Below, one piece after another: positions 10,690-22,575 of a stretch of 64,000 nt of DNA. Origin of the DNA: Prosopocoilus inquinatus (taxonomy: Eukaryota; Arthropoda; Insecta; Coleoptera; Lucanidae); NCBI GenBank assembly GCA_036172665.1, contig CM069869.1, positions 1,736,001-1,800,000 on the forward strand, in the 5' to 3' direction. The notes under the pieces were generated by a model. It ran no database searches. It worked only from the letters and a program-made list of their open reading frames with translations, and was not told the DNA's origin. Position 1 is the stretch's first letter; every line of letters starts with the position of its first letter. The translations under genes and the position numbers were made by a program.

Positions 10690-13230
10690 GCTAATGATGA
10701 AGGGGAAAAGAAATACCTTTAGAATCCCTTCCAGCAATTTAAATTAACGTCAAACCCGTTAATTTCAACCACAATATCAAAGCAGCGTTTGTTTTCGTCC
10801 GGCACAAAATTCTTTTAAAACGAAAGCAACCCCGGAATCAGATTGTCATGTGTATGTGTGCAATTGTTTACAAAACGCAAAAAAAGAGCGTCGGCATGTT
10901 TGTGGGAGTACTCACGCGTAGCTTTCCGCCCCAACAATAGTGTGCTAATGAGGACGGGGAAAAGAACGATCTTTAGAACCCCTACCAGCAATTTAAATGA
11001 ACATCAAACTCGTTAAATTCAACTACAGTACCAAAGTAGCATTTATTTTCGTCAGGCATAAAATCGTTTTAAACCGAAAGCAACCCCGGAATCAGATTGT
11101 CATGTGTATATGTGCAATTGTTTACAAAGCGCAAAAAAAGAGCGTCGGCATGTTTGTGGGAGTACTCACGCGTAGCTTTCCGCCCCAACAATAGTGTGCT
11201 AATGAGGACGGGGAAAAGAACGATCTTTAGAACCCCTACCAGCAATTTAAATGAACGTCAAACTCGTTAAATTCAACTACACTACCAAAGCAGCATTTGT
11301 TTTCGTCAGGCATAAAATCGTTTTAAACCGAAAGCAACCCCGAAATCATATTGTCATGTGTATGTGTGCAATTGTTTACAAAACGCAAAAAAAGGCGTCG
11401 GCACGTTTGTGGGAGTACTCACGCGTAGCTTTCCGCCCCAACAATAGTGTGCTAATGAGGACGGGGAAAAGAACGATCTTTAGAACCCCTACCAGCAATT
11501 TAAATGAACATCAAACTCGTTAATTTCAACTACAGTACCAAAGCAGCATTTGTTTTCGTCAGGCATAAAATCGTTTTAAAACGAAAGCAACCCCGGAATT
11601 AAGTTGTCGTGTATATGTGTGCAATTGTTTACAAAACCCAAAAAATTGCATCGGCACGTTTGTGGGAGTACACACGCGTAGCTTTCCACCCCAACAATAG
11701 TGTGCTAATGATGAAGGGGAAAAGAATGATCTTTAGAACTCCTACCGGCAATTTAAGTGAACATCAAACTCGTTAAATTCAACTACATTACCAAAGCAGC
11801 TTTTGTTTTCGTCAGGCATAAAATCGTTTTAAAACGAAAGCAACCCCGGAATTAGGTTGTCATGTGTATGTGTGCAATTGTTTACAAAACGCAAAAAAAG
11901 GGCGACGGCACGTTTGCGGGAGTACTCACGCGTAGCTTTCCGCCCCAACAATAATGTGTCAATGATGACGGGGAAAAGAATGATCTTTAGAACCCCTACC
12001 AGCAATTTAAATGAACATCAAACTCGTTAATTTCAACTACAGTACCAAAGCAGCATTTGTTTTCGTCAGGCATAAAATCGTTTTAAAACGAAAGCAACCC
12101 CGGAATTAAGTTGTCGTGTATATGTGTGCAATTGTTTACAAAACCCAAAAAATTGCATCGGCACGTTTGTGGGAGTACACACGCGTAGCTTTCCACCCCA
12201 ACAATAGTGTGCTAATGATGAAGGGGAAAAGAATGATCTTTAGAACTCCTACCGGCAATTTAAGTGAACATCAAACTCGTTAAATTCAACTACATTACCA
12301 AAGCAGCTTTTGTTTTCGTCAGGCATAAAATCGTTTTAAAACGAAAGCAACCCCGGAATTAGGTTGTCATGTGTATGTGTGCAATTGTTTACAAAACGCA
12401 AAAAAAGGGCGACGGCACGTTTGCGGGAGTACTCACGCGTAGCTTTCCGCCCCAACAATAATGTGTCAATGATGACGGGGAAAAGAATGATCTTTAGAAC
12501 CCCTACCAGCAATTTAAATGAACATCAAACTCGTTAATTTCAACTACAGTACCAAAGCAGCATTTGTTTTCGTCAGGCATAAAATCGTTTTAAAACGAAA
12601 GCAACCCCGGAATTAAGTTGTCGTGTATATGTGTGCAATTGTTTACAAAACCCAAAAAATTGCATCGGCACGTTTGTGGGAGTACACACGCGTAGCTTTC
12701 CACCCCAACAATAGTGTGCTAATGATGAAGGGGAAAAGAATGATCTTTAGAACTCCTACCGGCAATTTAAGTGAACATCAAACTCGTTAAATTCAACTAC
12801 ATTACCAAAGCAGCTTTTGTTTTCGTCAGGCATAAAATCGTTTTAAAACGAAAGCAACCCCGGAATTAGGTTGTCATGTATATGTGTGCAATTGTTTACA
12901 AAACCCAAAAAATTGCATCGGCACGTTTGTGGGAGTACTCACGCGTAGCTTTCCACCCCAACAATAGTGTGCTAATGATGAAGGGGAAAAGAAAGATCTT
13001 TGGAACCCCTGCCGGCAATTTAAATGTACGTCAAACTCGTTAAAATCAACCACAATACCAAAGCAGCGTTTGTTTTCGCCAGGCACAAAATTCGTTTTAA
13101 AACGAAAGCAACCCTGGAATCAGGTTGTCGTGTATATGCGTGCAATTGTTTAAAAGGCGCAAAAAAGGCATCGGCAGGTTTGTGGGAGTACTCGCGCGTA
13201 GCTTACAGTTTTATAACATTAAAAAGAACT
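10690..13230 (+). repeat. Tandem array of ~253 bp units, about ten copies
   Basis: The marker (A/G)GCAATTTAA recurs at 10733, 10987, 11241, 11494, 11747, 12001, 12253, 12508, 12761 and 13014, giving periods of 252-255 bp. Each unit has the CGTTTTAAAACG palindrome, an A-run, and a GGGAGTACTC palindrome followed by ACGCGTAGCTTNC. The first and last units are the most diverged and the inner ones most alike, as expected for unequal exchange. The period is not a multiple of three, so the short frames inside it are not a tandem protein. The sequence after the last unit (to about 13285) matches the flank of the solo copy at 7.7 kb. Confidence 0.95.
11494..13013 (+). repeat. Higher-order repeat: three ~507 bp dimers inside the array
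   Basis: Units alternate between type A (CTACCAGCAATTTAAATGAAC) and type B (CTACCGGCAATTTAAGTGAAC). The A-B pairs start at 11494, 12001 and 12508. The second and third pairs look almost base-for-base the same, including shared variants AATAATGTGTCAATGATG and AAACCCAAAAAATTGCATC. This indicates recent amplification of the dimer after the 253 bp monomers had diverged. Confidence 0.85.
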
Positions 13231-13290
13231 TGCGTTAGCGTACACCGCTCCCGAAACTAGATGCGGAGTGCATAATTGAACAATAAAGAA

Positions 13291-14129
13291 ACGCGAGGAG
13301 TAAAGTGTAACAGTAAGACAAACTGAAAACTGAGCATTAACTGAATCAACGTGACAAAAAAACTGACAAATAAGAGAATAAGCGCACGAGATGCAATTTG
13401 TATAAATAAAACGAGAGCGGAAAAGCAAGCAAAAACTGCACAAAATCCCCTGACACTTTTTCGTAATAAAAATAAATTATCACAGTAAGCATCCCCTCTC
13501 GTTAAGCCCGCAAGACCGACACAAAAAAAGAGTTATATGCCCTCATCGCGAGCTCACTTCGTTATAGTCTCAAGGACGTACTCCGGGAACATACGACAAG
13601 TAACACAGAAAAAAACAGAAAAAGGAAATCCCTTACCATAGCTGATTTCTACAAAATCGTGGAGGGAAAAGCTGGAAAATATTGAAACAGAATTATCGGT
13701 TTCCTTAAAAATCGGTTTCGGATGTAAGATATAATCAGTTATCTAAATAACGGGTAAATAGATTATTCAAGTATCTAAAATCCGATTTTTCGAATATTCG
13801 AAAAAACGACAACTGGAATATCCAAAAATCGACTTTTCAATTATTCGAATTGGTTAACCGACAGTCGGTTAAGCAACACTAATAATAAAATTAAATAATA
13901 AGAAACAAATTCTACAAAATTATATTTATAAGGATCGATTTTTATTTTATTCAGATATCCAGAAATTTTCGGAAAATAAAATGAAATCACTAAAAAACCT
14001 AATTCCAATATCGGATTATCCAAAAACCTACAGTATTGGAATATCCGATTACATAAATAATTGCACATTGGAATAACCGGTTATCCGAATGACCGATTGC
14101 GGTTTACCGATTTGTTTAAAAAACAAAAT
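13291..14129. other. AT-rich DNA with recurring TCCGATTAT/TTCGAAT words
   Basis: From about 13640 to 14110 the words CGGTTATCCGAAT, ATCCGATT and TATTCGAA recur irregularly on both strands. This suggests an old, scrambled short-period repeat. No coding signal is visible. Confidence 0.4.
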
Positions 14130-14200
14130 TCAAAATTGTAAGCTAGGCGTGAGTACTCCTGCAAACGCGGAAACGTCTTTTGGTGTACAGAAGCCCCAGA
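14130..14200 (-). repeat. Fragment of the GAGTACTC repeat family
   Basis: On the minus strand it reads CGTTTGCAGGAGTACTCACG followed by CCTAGCTTAC, the same end block as the 253 bp satellite unit. It is a detached end of that element, in opposite orientation to the array. Confidence 0.55.
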
Positions 14201-16715
14201 CGGCATCTACTGCAGCAATAGAGGAGGGAGGAGGTTCTGGAATCGGCAAATGAAACGAATCAACTCCGGACGTCGTTCTATAATACAAAAACAAGGGCCT
14301 GTTACAACTTGCTCGTTACGATCTACCCATAACGACTTGCTACGAAAGAGGAAACGTGTTAATGAAGAAACCGAAAGCTATTAAGACACAGAATCAGACG
14401 CGAGACAGAATGGCGGCATTAAACACGGCAACTTACAACCGTCAACGGTGACACAGGCTTCGATCAACAAAGAGGCCCCTAAAATTCGAAACACGGACCG
14501 CTTAAACGAGGAAAACTGGAGCGTCGCTAACTATTAATCCGAACCAAATGAGCTGGTCTATTTTGTAATCCTTAGCTACTACATGAAAGCCCGTTAAGCG
14601 CGTTCCAAAATCAACTTTCCACGAGGTGTATTCTCTGAACCCTCAAGGTAGAAGAAAATCAATCTTTCAATTACAGCACCGTCGAACGCAGTCGCCGTGG
14701 AGGTTAGTTAAGTAACAAGCGAGCAGAAAACTGAAAACGAGCTGCGCATCCCCCTCTCTTGTATGGCAAAAATAAAGAGAAGAGCACTTGAGAACACAAC
14801 ACGTTTGTGACAAAGTGCGCGATACTCCACAGTCCATTCGTATTGGTAAACCAAAGGCCAGCGGCCGAGCCGGTTTTCAGTAGTGCACGTTGTACGTCAC
14901 GGCGTCCTCCATTTACATACATACATAACCTCAATGGCCGATCGCTAACGACTGCAACTTTGACACCGTGCGAGGAAAAGGTTTGAGCCTAATCAGAATC
15001 AACGCACGTAACAAGCTAGCTACAAAAAGAACGATCGCTCGGCAATAAATCTCGCAAATTTCCTTTCATTAGAGGCCGCAGCCAACTCTCTCGTTATTGA
15101 AAGCCCTACTACTATTCATAAAAGTCGGCAAACATTAAATCGAAAACGTGTATTTAGATCAATTTAACTTGTGCGCTCAACTGTCGCATCTTTGCAAAAA
15201 AAAATCATGTAATATTTTCTAGGACTGTCCGGAATTTCCCGAACTCTGATAATAACTCTATTACATTCCAGAATTTTTTTTGTTCGTTTATTTGCCTTCG
15301 TTTTTGACCGGACTCCTACTTCTAAACACCACAACGAGGAAGGGAATTTACGCAAAGCCTCTCCGGCTGTGTGTAATCCAATCGATCAAATTAAATTAAG
15401 TGGAACATCAGGGGCAAATATGTAACCCCGGTGTAATCCGAGCTCGTGGTAATTTTTACAGCCACAGGGTCGCGTTCAGTATTAAAGGATTAGAACGAAT
15501 GCATACGGAGGTTTTATTGCTGCTGCTCTGTAGAGAGGTATGTCGAATAGCTTCACGTTACGTTAGAGGTTACGTAACATTTGCGCAACAAAATTATGTA
15601 CTATGCTAAGTGGGCTCTTCTATGTATATATTAATTATACCAAAAGCTTTCGCTTGAATTGGCTACCGGGTAATTGGTTGCAATTGGTAATCCAGTGGTG
15701 TGCTTAAAACATGAAATATTCTTGAACTAGGTATAGAACTCGTAGTATAGTATCATCGTTAAAAATTCGTTTACTTATTTTGCTACAGGAAAATTCAAAT
15801 GGTTTATGAACTGGTTAATCATCCTACACCACTGCAATCCGTTGTGAGATGCTGAGGGGTGGAAAATGTGCCTCACATTCGGATTCTATTCCTCGCTAGA
15901 CGTCGCAACCGTCCAAATTTAATTGCAAACTACTGTTATTGTTATTTACAGTAAAAACAGATCAACTTAGTGTTCCGAACGCGCGAGATCTAATTAGCTC
16001 AATAATTAGATTACGTAACGCATCGGTACAGAATCGCTATTCAAGAGTATCGTTCGCTTCTACATACATTTCGGGTCGCGCAACAGAATAGAACATTCCT
16101 CGGTAACTACGTTTAGATGAGGAAGAGATATTTTAACAAAGGCCAATGAATGTTTATGCTGACATTTCCAGGCACCGTGTGAGGGTCTAAATGAAATGAA
16201 AATTAATACACGACGCTGTACTAATAACACGCTCTAATTAATACCGTTAGAAAGTTAGCCAGTATTTCAGAACATGTTCATCCATAACAAAGACGTTTTT
16301 GAAGAGTCAAATTATTGTACGGGATCCGTGAACTCTTTCTCTCCCTTAATCTACGTTAAAATGATCGAGAACCAAACAATTCAAGAGCCCCGAAGGGCCT
16401 TGGTATTCAGACAAGCGTTTGCATCGGTTTAAATCCTAGCTAGCCACGCAAAAACGTTCAATCCGAGCCCTCAGATCACGGACTCGATTAAATTATTACC
16501 AAATATAAACAAAAGCACAGGAAGAAAAAAAAGGAAAAGTCTCTGATGTGGATGTCACGTCGGCCTAAACAGACGTTCAGTGTCGGACGGTGAACGGATA
16601 CAATACAATCTAGGCACTCCTTCGAAGGTCTAGGAGTTCATTCAAAAGCGAACAGTGGGGAAGTTTGTCCTCTCGCCCTACCAAGTGGAAAGAGCCAGAG
16701 ACAAAACGGCAAATA
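14201..16715. other. Non-coding DNA, no feature recognised
   Basis: Short frames only, none with recognisable motifs. Base composition is less AT-biased than the 24-27 kb stretch. Confidence 0.45.
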
Positions 16716-16721
16716 GAACAG

Positions 16722-17105
16722 CGCTCCGGAGCCTAACGGGGAAGCAAAGAAAGTCGTAAAACACGAATCGGATTGGTCAACAACGATCAAACTCACCTGG
16801 TGAGATTGGGGGCATGAAAACGCTGCTTATCTTAAGTGAACCAGTCAGAGTCGGCCAAAGGCCGTGAGGTATATTTCACCTCCTGGGGAAATATATCTTG
16901 CACACAACGAAAATACACACAAAACACAAGTGTAGAGAATGGAGTGTTGCTAATTCGATTCGGGGAGCGGAGAAAAGGGAAACAAACAGCCAATCTAACC
17001 AAAAAGTGACATATAGGGTTAAAATGTCAGAGGTGTTGGGAGTGTCCTTGAAACAAGCAAAGAGGATTGTAAACTCGTTCGAATTAAGTTAACAAAAAAA
17101 CAGAC
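16722..17105 (+). repeat. Dispersed repeat family E, copy 1
   Basis: About 380 bp, matching 17851-18245 nearly end to end and 42710-42960 in part. Landmarks are AAAGTCGTAAAACACGAATC, AACCAGTCAGAGTCGGC, a TATTTCACCTCCTGGGGAAATA imperfect hairpin, CACAACGAAAATACACAC, and a final GTCCTTGAAACAAGCAAAGAG. No coding capacity and no obvious terminal repeats; probably a non-autonomous transposon. Confidence 0.8.
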
Positions 17106-17850
17106 TATAATGCTCCTCCCGGAGGAGAATAAAATACCATTTAATTCGCTTGAATTTTTACGAAAATAAAATGAGCGTATTTCTGCATCAAAGTTACAAT
17201 GGAGGAATCTATGCAGAAAAACATGTAATTGGATAAAATTCCTCGACAAAAAAGAAATAACACGTAGAGTCGAACGAGTATCGTACAAAAGATTCTCGGG
17301 CGTAGCGAGAAACAGGACACGATCTGATTATTCGGTAGGCGAGGAACAGGTTCTATTAAAAGAAAATAAGACCGGATTTACACAGGGTGTCTTAGAATAT
17401 CAGAAAAATCTTTAAAGTTTAACACCTGATATGTGGAATGTAATGCTAAATTTTCCGGATGCAATTCGAATTTTTAAGTTAAGTTAGGGTAAGTTTCTAT
17501 TACGAATGTCGTATTGTGAAAGGATCAGCAGGGTGAGTCGGGCAATGGGTGAACCTTTTTAAACTAAGCCACTAAAGCATTTGTTTTGTCGCCTCATTAC
17601 ATCGCATAACAGTTATTATTAAATTGTGTCATGAATATGTCTGATTTGTTATGCGTATGTCGTTCATAATTTATTACTTTGTATTACTCCTACTTGATAA
17701 CAACAGTTTAACATTTGAACAGTTGTTTATACATTCGGTTAGGTGCTGTTACTATTTTTCAATTTCATAATTAGTGAAAACAAGTAAAATATTTTAAGAA
17801 AACTATGCTGACAGATTGTAGTATTTGGAATCAACAATTTAGTATTTGGG
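17106..17850. other. AT-rich spacer between two family E copies
   Basis: Contains TTACACAGGGTGTC at 17383, a word typical of mariner-like terminal repeats, but no second end was found. Nothing else is recognisable. Confidence 0.4.
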
Positions 17851-18245
17851 GAGTGCTTGGAGAAACAAAGAAAGTCGTAAAACACGAATCGGATTAGCCA
17901 ACTAACTCACCTGGACACCAAGCCGGCAAAAGCGCGTGAAAACGCTACTTACCTTAGGTAAACCAGTCAGAGTCGGCACAAAAGCCGTGAAGTATATTTC
18001 CCCCCCGGAGAAATATTTTTTCGACACAACGAAAATACACACACACCTCAAGTGGTTTACCCGGTCTTGTATAGGGAATGGAGTTTGCTAACTTCATTCG
18101 TGGAGCGGGGAGAAGAGAATCAAACATAACGAGAGAAGGATCAAGAATAAAGAGCCAACCAAAAATTGACGTAATGCTCCACGTGTAATGTTAAACGTCA
18201 GAGGTAGTGGGAGCGTCCTCGAAACAAGCAAAAAGAAATTTTTGC
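17851..18245 (+). repeat. Dispersed repeat family E, copy 2
   Basis: Same order of landmarks as copy 1, in the same orientation about 1.13 kb away. Differences are scattered with a few indels, for example an added AAGTGGTTTACCCGG segment near 18050, which is also present in copy 3 at 42910. Confidence 0.8.
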
Positions 18246-20984
18246 ACACAATATATTTTAAATATTTGCACACAATCAAGAAACAACCTGTCTTATACGA
18301 ATAAGCGTAGATAAATAACGAGAGTTGATCTCGGATTAACACCTTCATTTATTAAGTATAACGAAAACAATCCAGGGTATCGAAATAATGCGTGCAAAAC
18401 CAACTACTATGTTTATTTATTTGTAACATCTGACGTGCTACCGTTAACAATGTAAACATCCAAGCTTGAAGCCTTAACGCGGCATGTTAAATATTAAATT
18501 ATTTTCAAGCTGCGACTAAACATGCCACAGCCGCCGGCTGTTAACTTGACGCAAACAACAATATATGTACGTACGTCACCGTATACGAAGGGGTTAAGTC
18601 GAGTAATAAAATTACGAGAAGCAAAAGCGCCTAGTTTATGAATACACCCGGGGATTTATGTGTTCTAGGCCTTGCTGCAACAAGTAATTATCGCCCGCGC
18701 CCCGAACCACCCCACCGCGTTATCCTAAGAAGGTCGAAGTTCAGAGGAGTAGACAATAAAACTTGTAAAGCCGGGTTTATCAGGAGCTGAAGTCGTTCTC
18801 CCGAGAGCTTAAGAATCCTAGGGCGCTTGCGGGATGGCGCGTAAACAATAGTTGATTTCCTGTCTGTGCGTGTGGGTATGTAATTTGGGGTACAATGATG
18901 ACTCGAGATAATACACTCTGGGCAACCTTTTTTTTCTCGAGAAGGATTCCGTACAACACACAAGGAGCACTTCAGGGATCGTGCCGTGTGAAAAGAATAG
19001 TTAGTGTGCTGTTTTCCCAAACGAAAAGAAAATTTCAAATAATTTCAAGTCATGCGTTTCAATTAGCCATATTTATTTAAATTTATTAAGATTTCAAGCG
19101 CTTTCTGTCTTATTTATCTTGAATGCATCAATCGTTTTTGGTGTGAGACCTTGCTTTCAGTAAATAATAAACCATTTTAGAGCAACGAATTAACTTTAAT
19201 TTTCAGATTAAAAACTACCTGGCAAATGTCCAGCTCAGGGAAATGGAGTGGGCGATTTTTGGTATTGTACGGTCCGCTTATTGCATGTAAAGAACTTACG
19301 TAGAGAGAAATCAATATTGTATCGTTAATACGAACTAAAGGCAGTAGGCATACAAATGGGAATAAAGTCACCAGCATCATTTCCATGTTTATTCCATCTG
19401 TCATAAACAGTACTTTCGCTAATGGAAGAATACGGTCTCGCCAGCTGTTTCGGTATGTACCCTTGTCGTATATAATCTATATATGTGTGATCCGTGCGAT
19501 CCTGCGTGCGTGTCCTACGTGTGTCGAACGTGACCTTACTGACAACCGCATATTACGGTTGGGAAAACTTCCGTTTTCATAGCCAATTTAATCAGCGTCT
19601 CGAATAGGGCTAATATAAAATTCATTGATGGAGTTTGCACGGTGCGTGTTTGATCCGTATGGAGGACGCGATGGACGGGCGATGGCTCAATATTTATAAG
19701 CCACATATCAAATTAGGCTAGCAAGCCTATTCCTAATAAATTTTGCACTTGTTGCATGAAACTCCTGCATAAAAGAACGTTTTAAAAAAATTGTTTCGTT
19801 AACACCAGGGGAAAGCGGGAAGAATACGCTTGCAATCGATCCTGAACACCCGTTATACTGTCAAATGGTATTTTTTTGGCCTCTCTCTAGTTATCATCCG
19901 CTTACCACTTATTAGAATTTCTTACCGTAACAGTAATACCTAATAATATTTAATAATACGTTTAGTAATCACTTCAATAAACTAACTATGAAATGGTTGG
20001 GTTCATTTAATGGCACTAACTCAAGTAAATTCGTAAACTATACGCAAGTATTATTAGTGTGAGGCTCGGGAGAGTTAAACGATAAAAAAAAAATCATCAC
20101 TTACAGGAGCTCGTCGTGTTCAAGCCTGTATCACTGAAACTTACACGAGGGTGAGACGAAAATTTTGATTTTTGTCCTCTTAGCCTCTGGTCTCTGGGTT
20201 CACTTCATACCAAAATCATGAAAATGTAAGAGTTTGAATATTCAGTACGTAGGCATGCAATTATTTATAAAAATTGAGAAAATTATAATGTGTGGTCAGA
20301 ATAATATCGCGTCGTCCAATTTGCGCAACGTCGAAGTAGAGCGAGATCATGCCTGCGGAAGAACAACGTTGTACTTAATTATGCAATCGCTTGGAGATTT
20401 GCCATGCGTAGAAAATGCAATTGGATGTTGTTTCCCACTAAAAAAAATCAAAAAGGGCTGGAGCATACGAAAAGGGCCTTCTTCGAGTGAAGTTTAATGT
20501 TCCTGACCTGTATTACAGTCGAAGTTTTGTTTTGTCTTGGCCGATCCGGTCCCTTACATGCATCTCGTGTGCATTGCGGTACGTCTACTTCAGTGCCGCA
20601 GTCGACATTTGTTTGTTTATCGGCCTCGTTGGACCTTTTGGTTTCTCGACCAGTGAGCGAATAAATTGTGGTAACGTCTCTGATCGCGCTGTGTGCTGTG
20701 ATGATCTCTATTTCTATTCTGTTCTGTTGTTAAAGAATTGAACCAGCCGCTGCCGATCAATGCTGCATCGCTTGTGCTTGTGTCTTCGTAGTGTAGGGAC
20801 CGTCTATCGGTTCTGTGATTTGTGCCGCGCTGTTTACAGCAAGGTAAGCACCATTTTGATTCTCTATTTTGTCACTTACTTGTTTTCCACATTCGTTTAC
20901 CGCTTGCGGTTGCTTATTCCCATATTTTCTCCCTTGTAAAAAAACAAAAAACTTTATTACGTGGTAACGAAAGAAGCGCTTTGA
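18246..20984. other. Non-coding DNA; possible untranslated exon end near 20844
   Basis: A GC-richer patch from about 20510 to 20845 ends in CAGCAAGGTAAGC, a near-perfect 5' splice site. It could be an untranslated first exon, but no acceptor or coding exon could be linked to it. The rest shows nothing recognisable. Confidence 0.3.
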
Positions 20985-21130
20985 ACGTTTTGATCCACAG
21001 TTTGTTGGGACTGCGCCAACCGTATATGTTACGTAACTGTGCTCACTCAGTGGAGACGGCGTGGGGGACTCAGAAAGCAGTACGATTCAGGGCGCCAACC
21101 ATCAGATATTACGTAACCCACGAGTACAGT
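20985..21130 (+). repeat. Dispersed repeat family D, copy 2
   Basis: Carries GGGACTGCGCCAACCGTA, CTCACTCAGTGGAGACGGCG, TGGGGGACTCAGAAAG and AGGGCGCCAACCA in the same order as 10400-10620 and 46575-46770. A direct neighbour, 54 bp downstream, is the family F hairpin repeat. Confidence 0.65.
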
Positions 21131-21183
21131 ATGATAACGGCCGGGAAAGTGTATCTCTGTATTCATCCAATGTACAACTTGTT

Positions 21184-21470
21184 ACGGGCAAAACGGGGTA
21201 GTTAGTAATTTCGCTCACTTTAACAAAAAAAAAATTATAGTGTTGTTGTTGTAGCTGAAATAACAACAACACTGCTCCGGTAGTCGAGAAGGGGGTGAGT
21301 ATGTTTTTTTTTTCTTTTCTCTCCTATTTTATTTCGCATACCATGAAAACACATCGGATCATTGCACATAAATTTTAATTAGCCCAAAAAACATGGAAAT
21401 CATTACAACAAACTCCAGTGTTCAACATTTAGCGCTATGTGACTTTGATTAGTGACTAAAATGTCGCAAT
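21184..21470 (+). repeat. Family F hairpin repeat, copy 1 (~290 bp)
   Basis: Nearly identical to 63716-64000 from ACGGGCAAAACGGGGTAG onward. It contains a perfect 12 bp stem, AGTGTTGTTGTT at 21239-21250 and AACAACAACACT at 21262-21273, with an 11 nt loop. Poly-A and poly-T runs flank the stem. The true 3' end cannot be set because the second copy is cut by the window edge. High identity between copies indicates recent mobility. No coding capacity; the class is undetermined. Confidence 0.85.
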
Positions 21471-22500
21471 TACCGCTCAGATCTGATTGGTTCACAAATT
21501 TTGTCGGTAAAATTAAGAAAGTCAAAAAAGTTAATTACCAAAATATTAATAAAAAAAGATTAAATTAATGTATAAAAAAAGAATGATTGAATTAAATTGA
21601 ATTAAGTTAAACAATTATAAATTTCAGAATTAAATGCAATAAAAAAACAGGAATAATGGAAAATCTTATCTGGTGGATCGACGATCCGGGATGGGTCCAA
21701 GAAGAGTCCTTTTGATTCCTTAACGGAATCGAATGGGAGCGGCAATAATTCGGCGAGCTCCGTGGCCCCGTAGGCAGAGTGGATCAAATTTTCGTGCCAC
21801 TAATCTTGCCAGAAGTAGCCCAAAAAATATTGGAGAAAGTTTTCAACAAACTTATAGAATTTCTTTTCCCAGACACAAAAAAATGAAAAAACCAAAATAA
21901 AATTGTGGCGGTAAGACGGTAGCCTAAATTCCTCGGAATAGTTCAAAACTTCGGTAATTTCACCAAAAATACCGTCAGACCAGCTTGCAGAATAAAGTAA
22001 AATTTTACGAAGAAAACACCTCGTTTTCAGGCGGAAACTTAGTGAATAATGAATTATTATTTTCACCTGAACGAAAATTCGCGAAGCAGGGATAAGGATA
22101 GTTTCTCGTTACCAGCGAGAGTGCGAAGAGGATGGACGCTCTGATAAGAGAACCTGCGACCACAACAAAAAGAAGTTTGACGAAGAATACAGATAACAAC
22201 GTATCAACAGCGAACCGAAATTAATTTTAAAACCTTAAATGAGATTTTATTATGTACAGAAATTAATGTTAATATTTAATTGTAATAAACTTCTCAGGAC
22301 CCGCTTCCCTAATAGTATACCATAGGTGAAGATAAAAACAGAAGTGGTCTTTGAGTTCCCTCCCATTAGCGTAAACACCGAAGAAAATGTTCGGCCAAAA
22401 TAGTCTGTTTATTAACACAAACAGATCGGGTGGTGCAAGCAGACAACCACGTATTAGGTTTTCCAGACGCATGAATATTAAAAGTATTAAGAGTATTCAG
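21471..22500. other. AT-rich non-coding DNA
   Basis: No recognisable frames or repeats shared within the window. Confidence 0.45.
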
Positions 22501-22504
22501 TTGT

Positions 22505-22575
22505 ACACGTCCCAAACTAAATGGAATTGGCGCATCGGCGTGAGTACTCTCGCGTTGCTTACAGTCATTTCACAT
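22505..22575 (+). repeat. GAGTACTC repeat-family fragment
   Basis: Reads GGCGCATCGGCGTGAGTACTC then TCGCG and TTGCTTACAG. It is related to the end block of the 253 bp satellite and to 47150-47225, where CCCAAAC also precedes it. Confidence 0.5.

Noticed and set aside
10997..11523. Repeated frames beginning MN-x-KLVKFNY in the satellite
   Set aside because: The unit length (about 253 bp) is not a multiple of three and frames break between units; they repeat because the DNA repeats.
10690..13230. CRISPR array
   Set aside because: Units are ~253 bp throughout with no repeat-spacer alternation, and the sequence is animal DNA.
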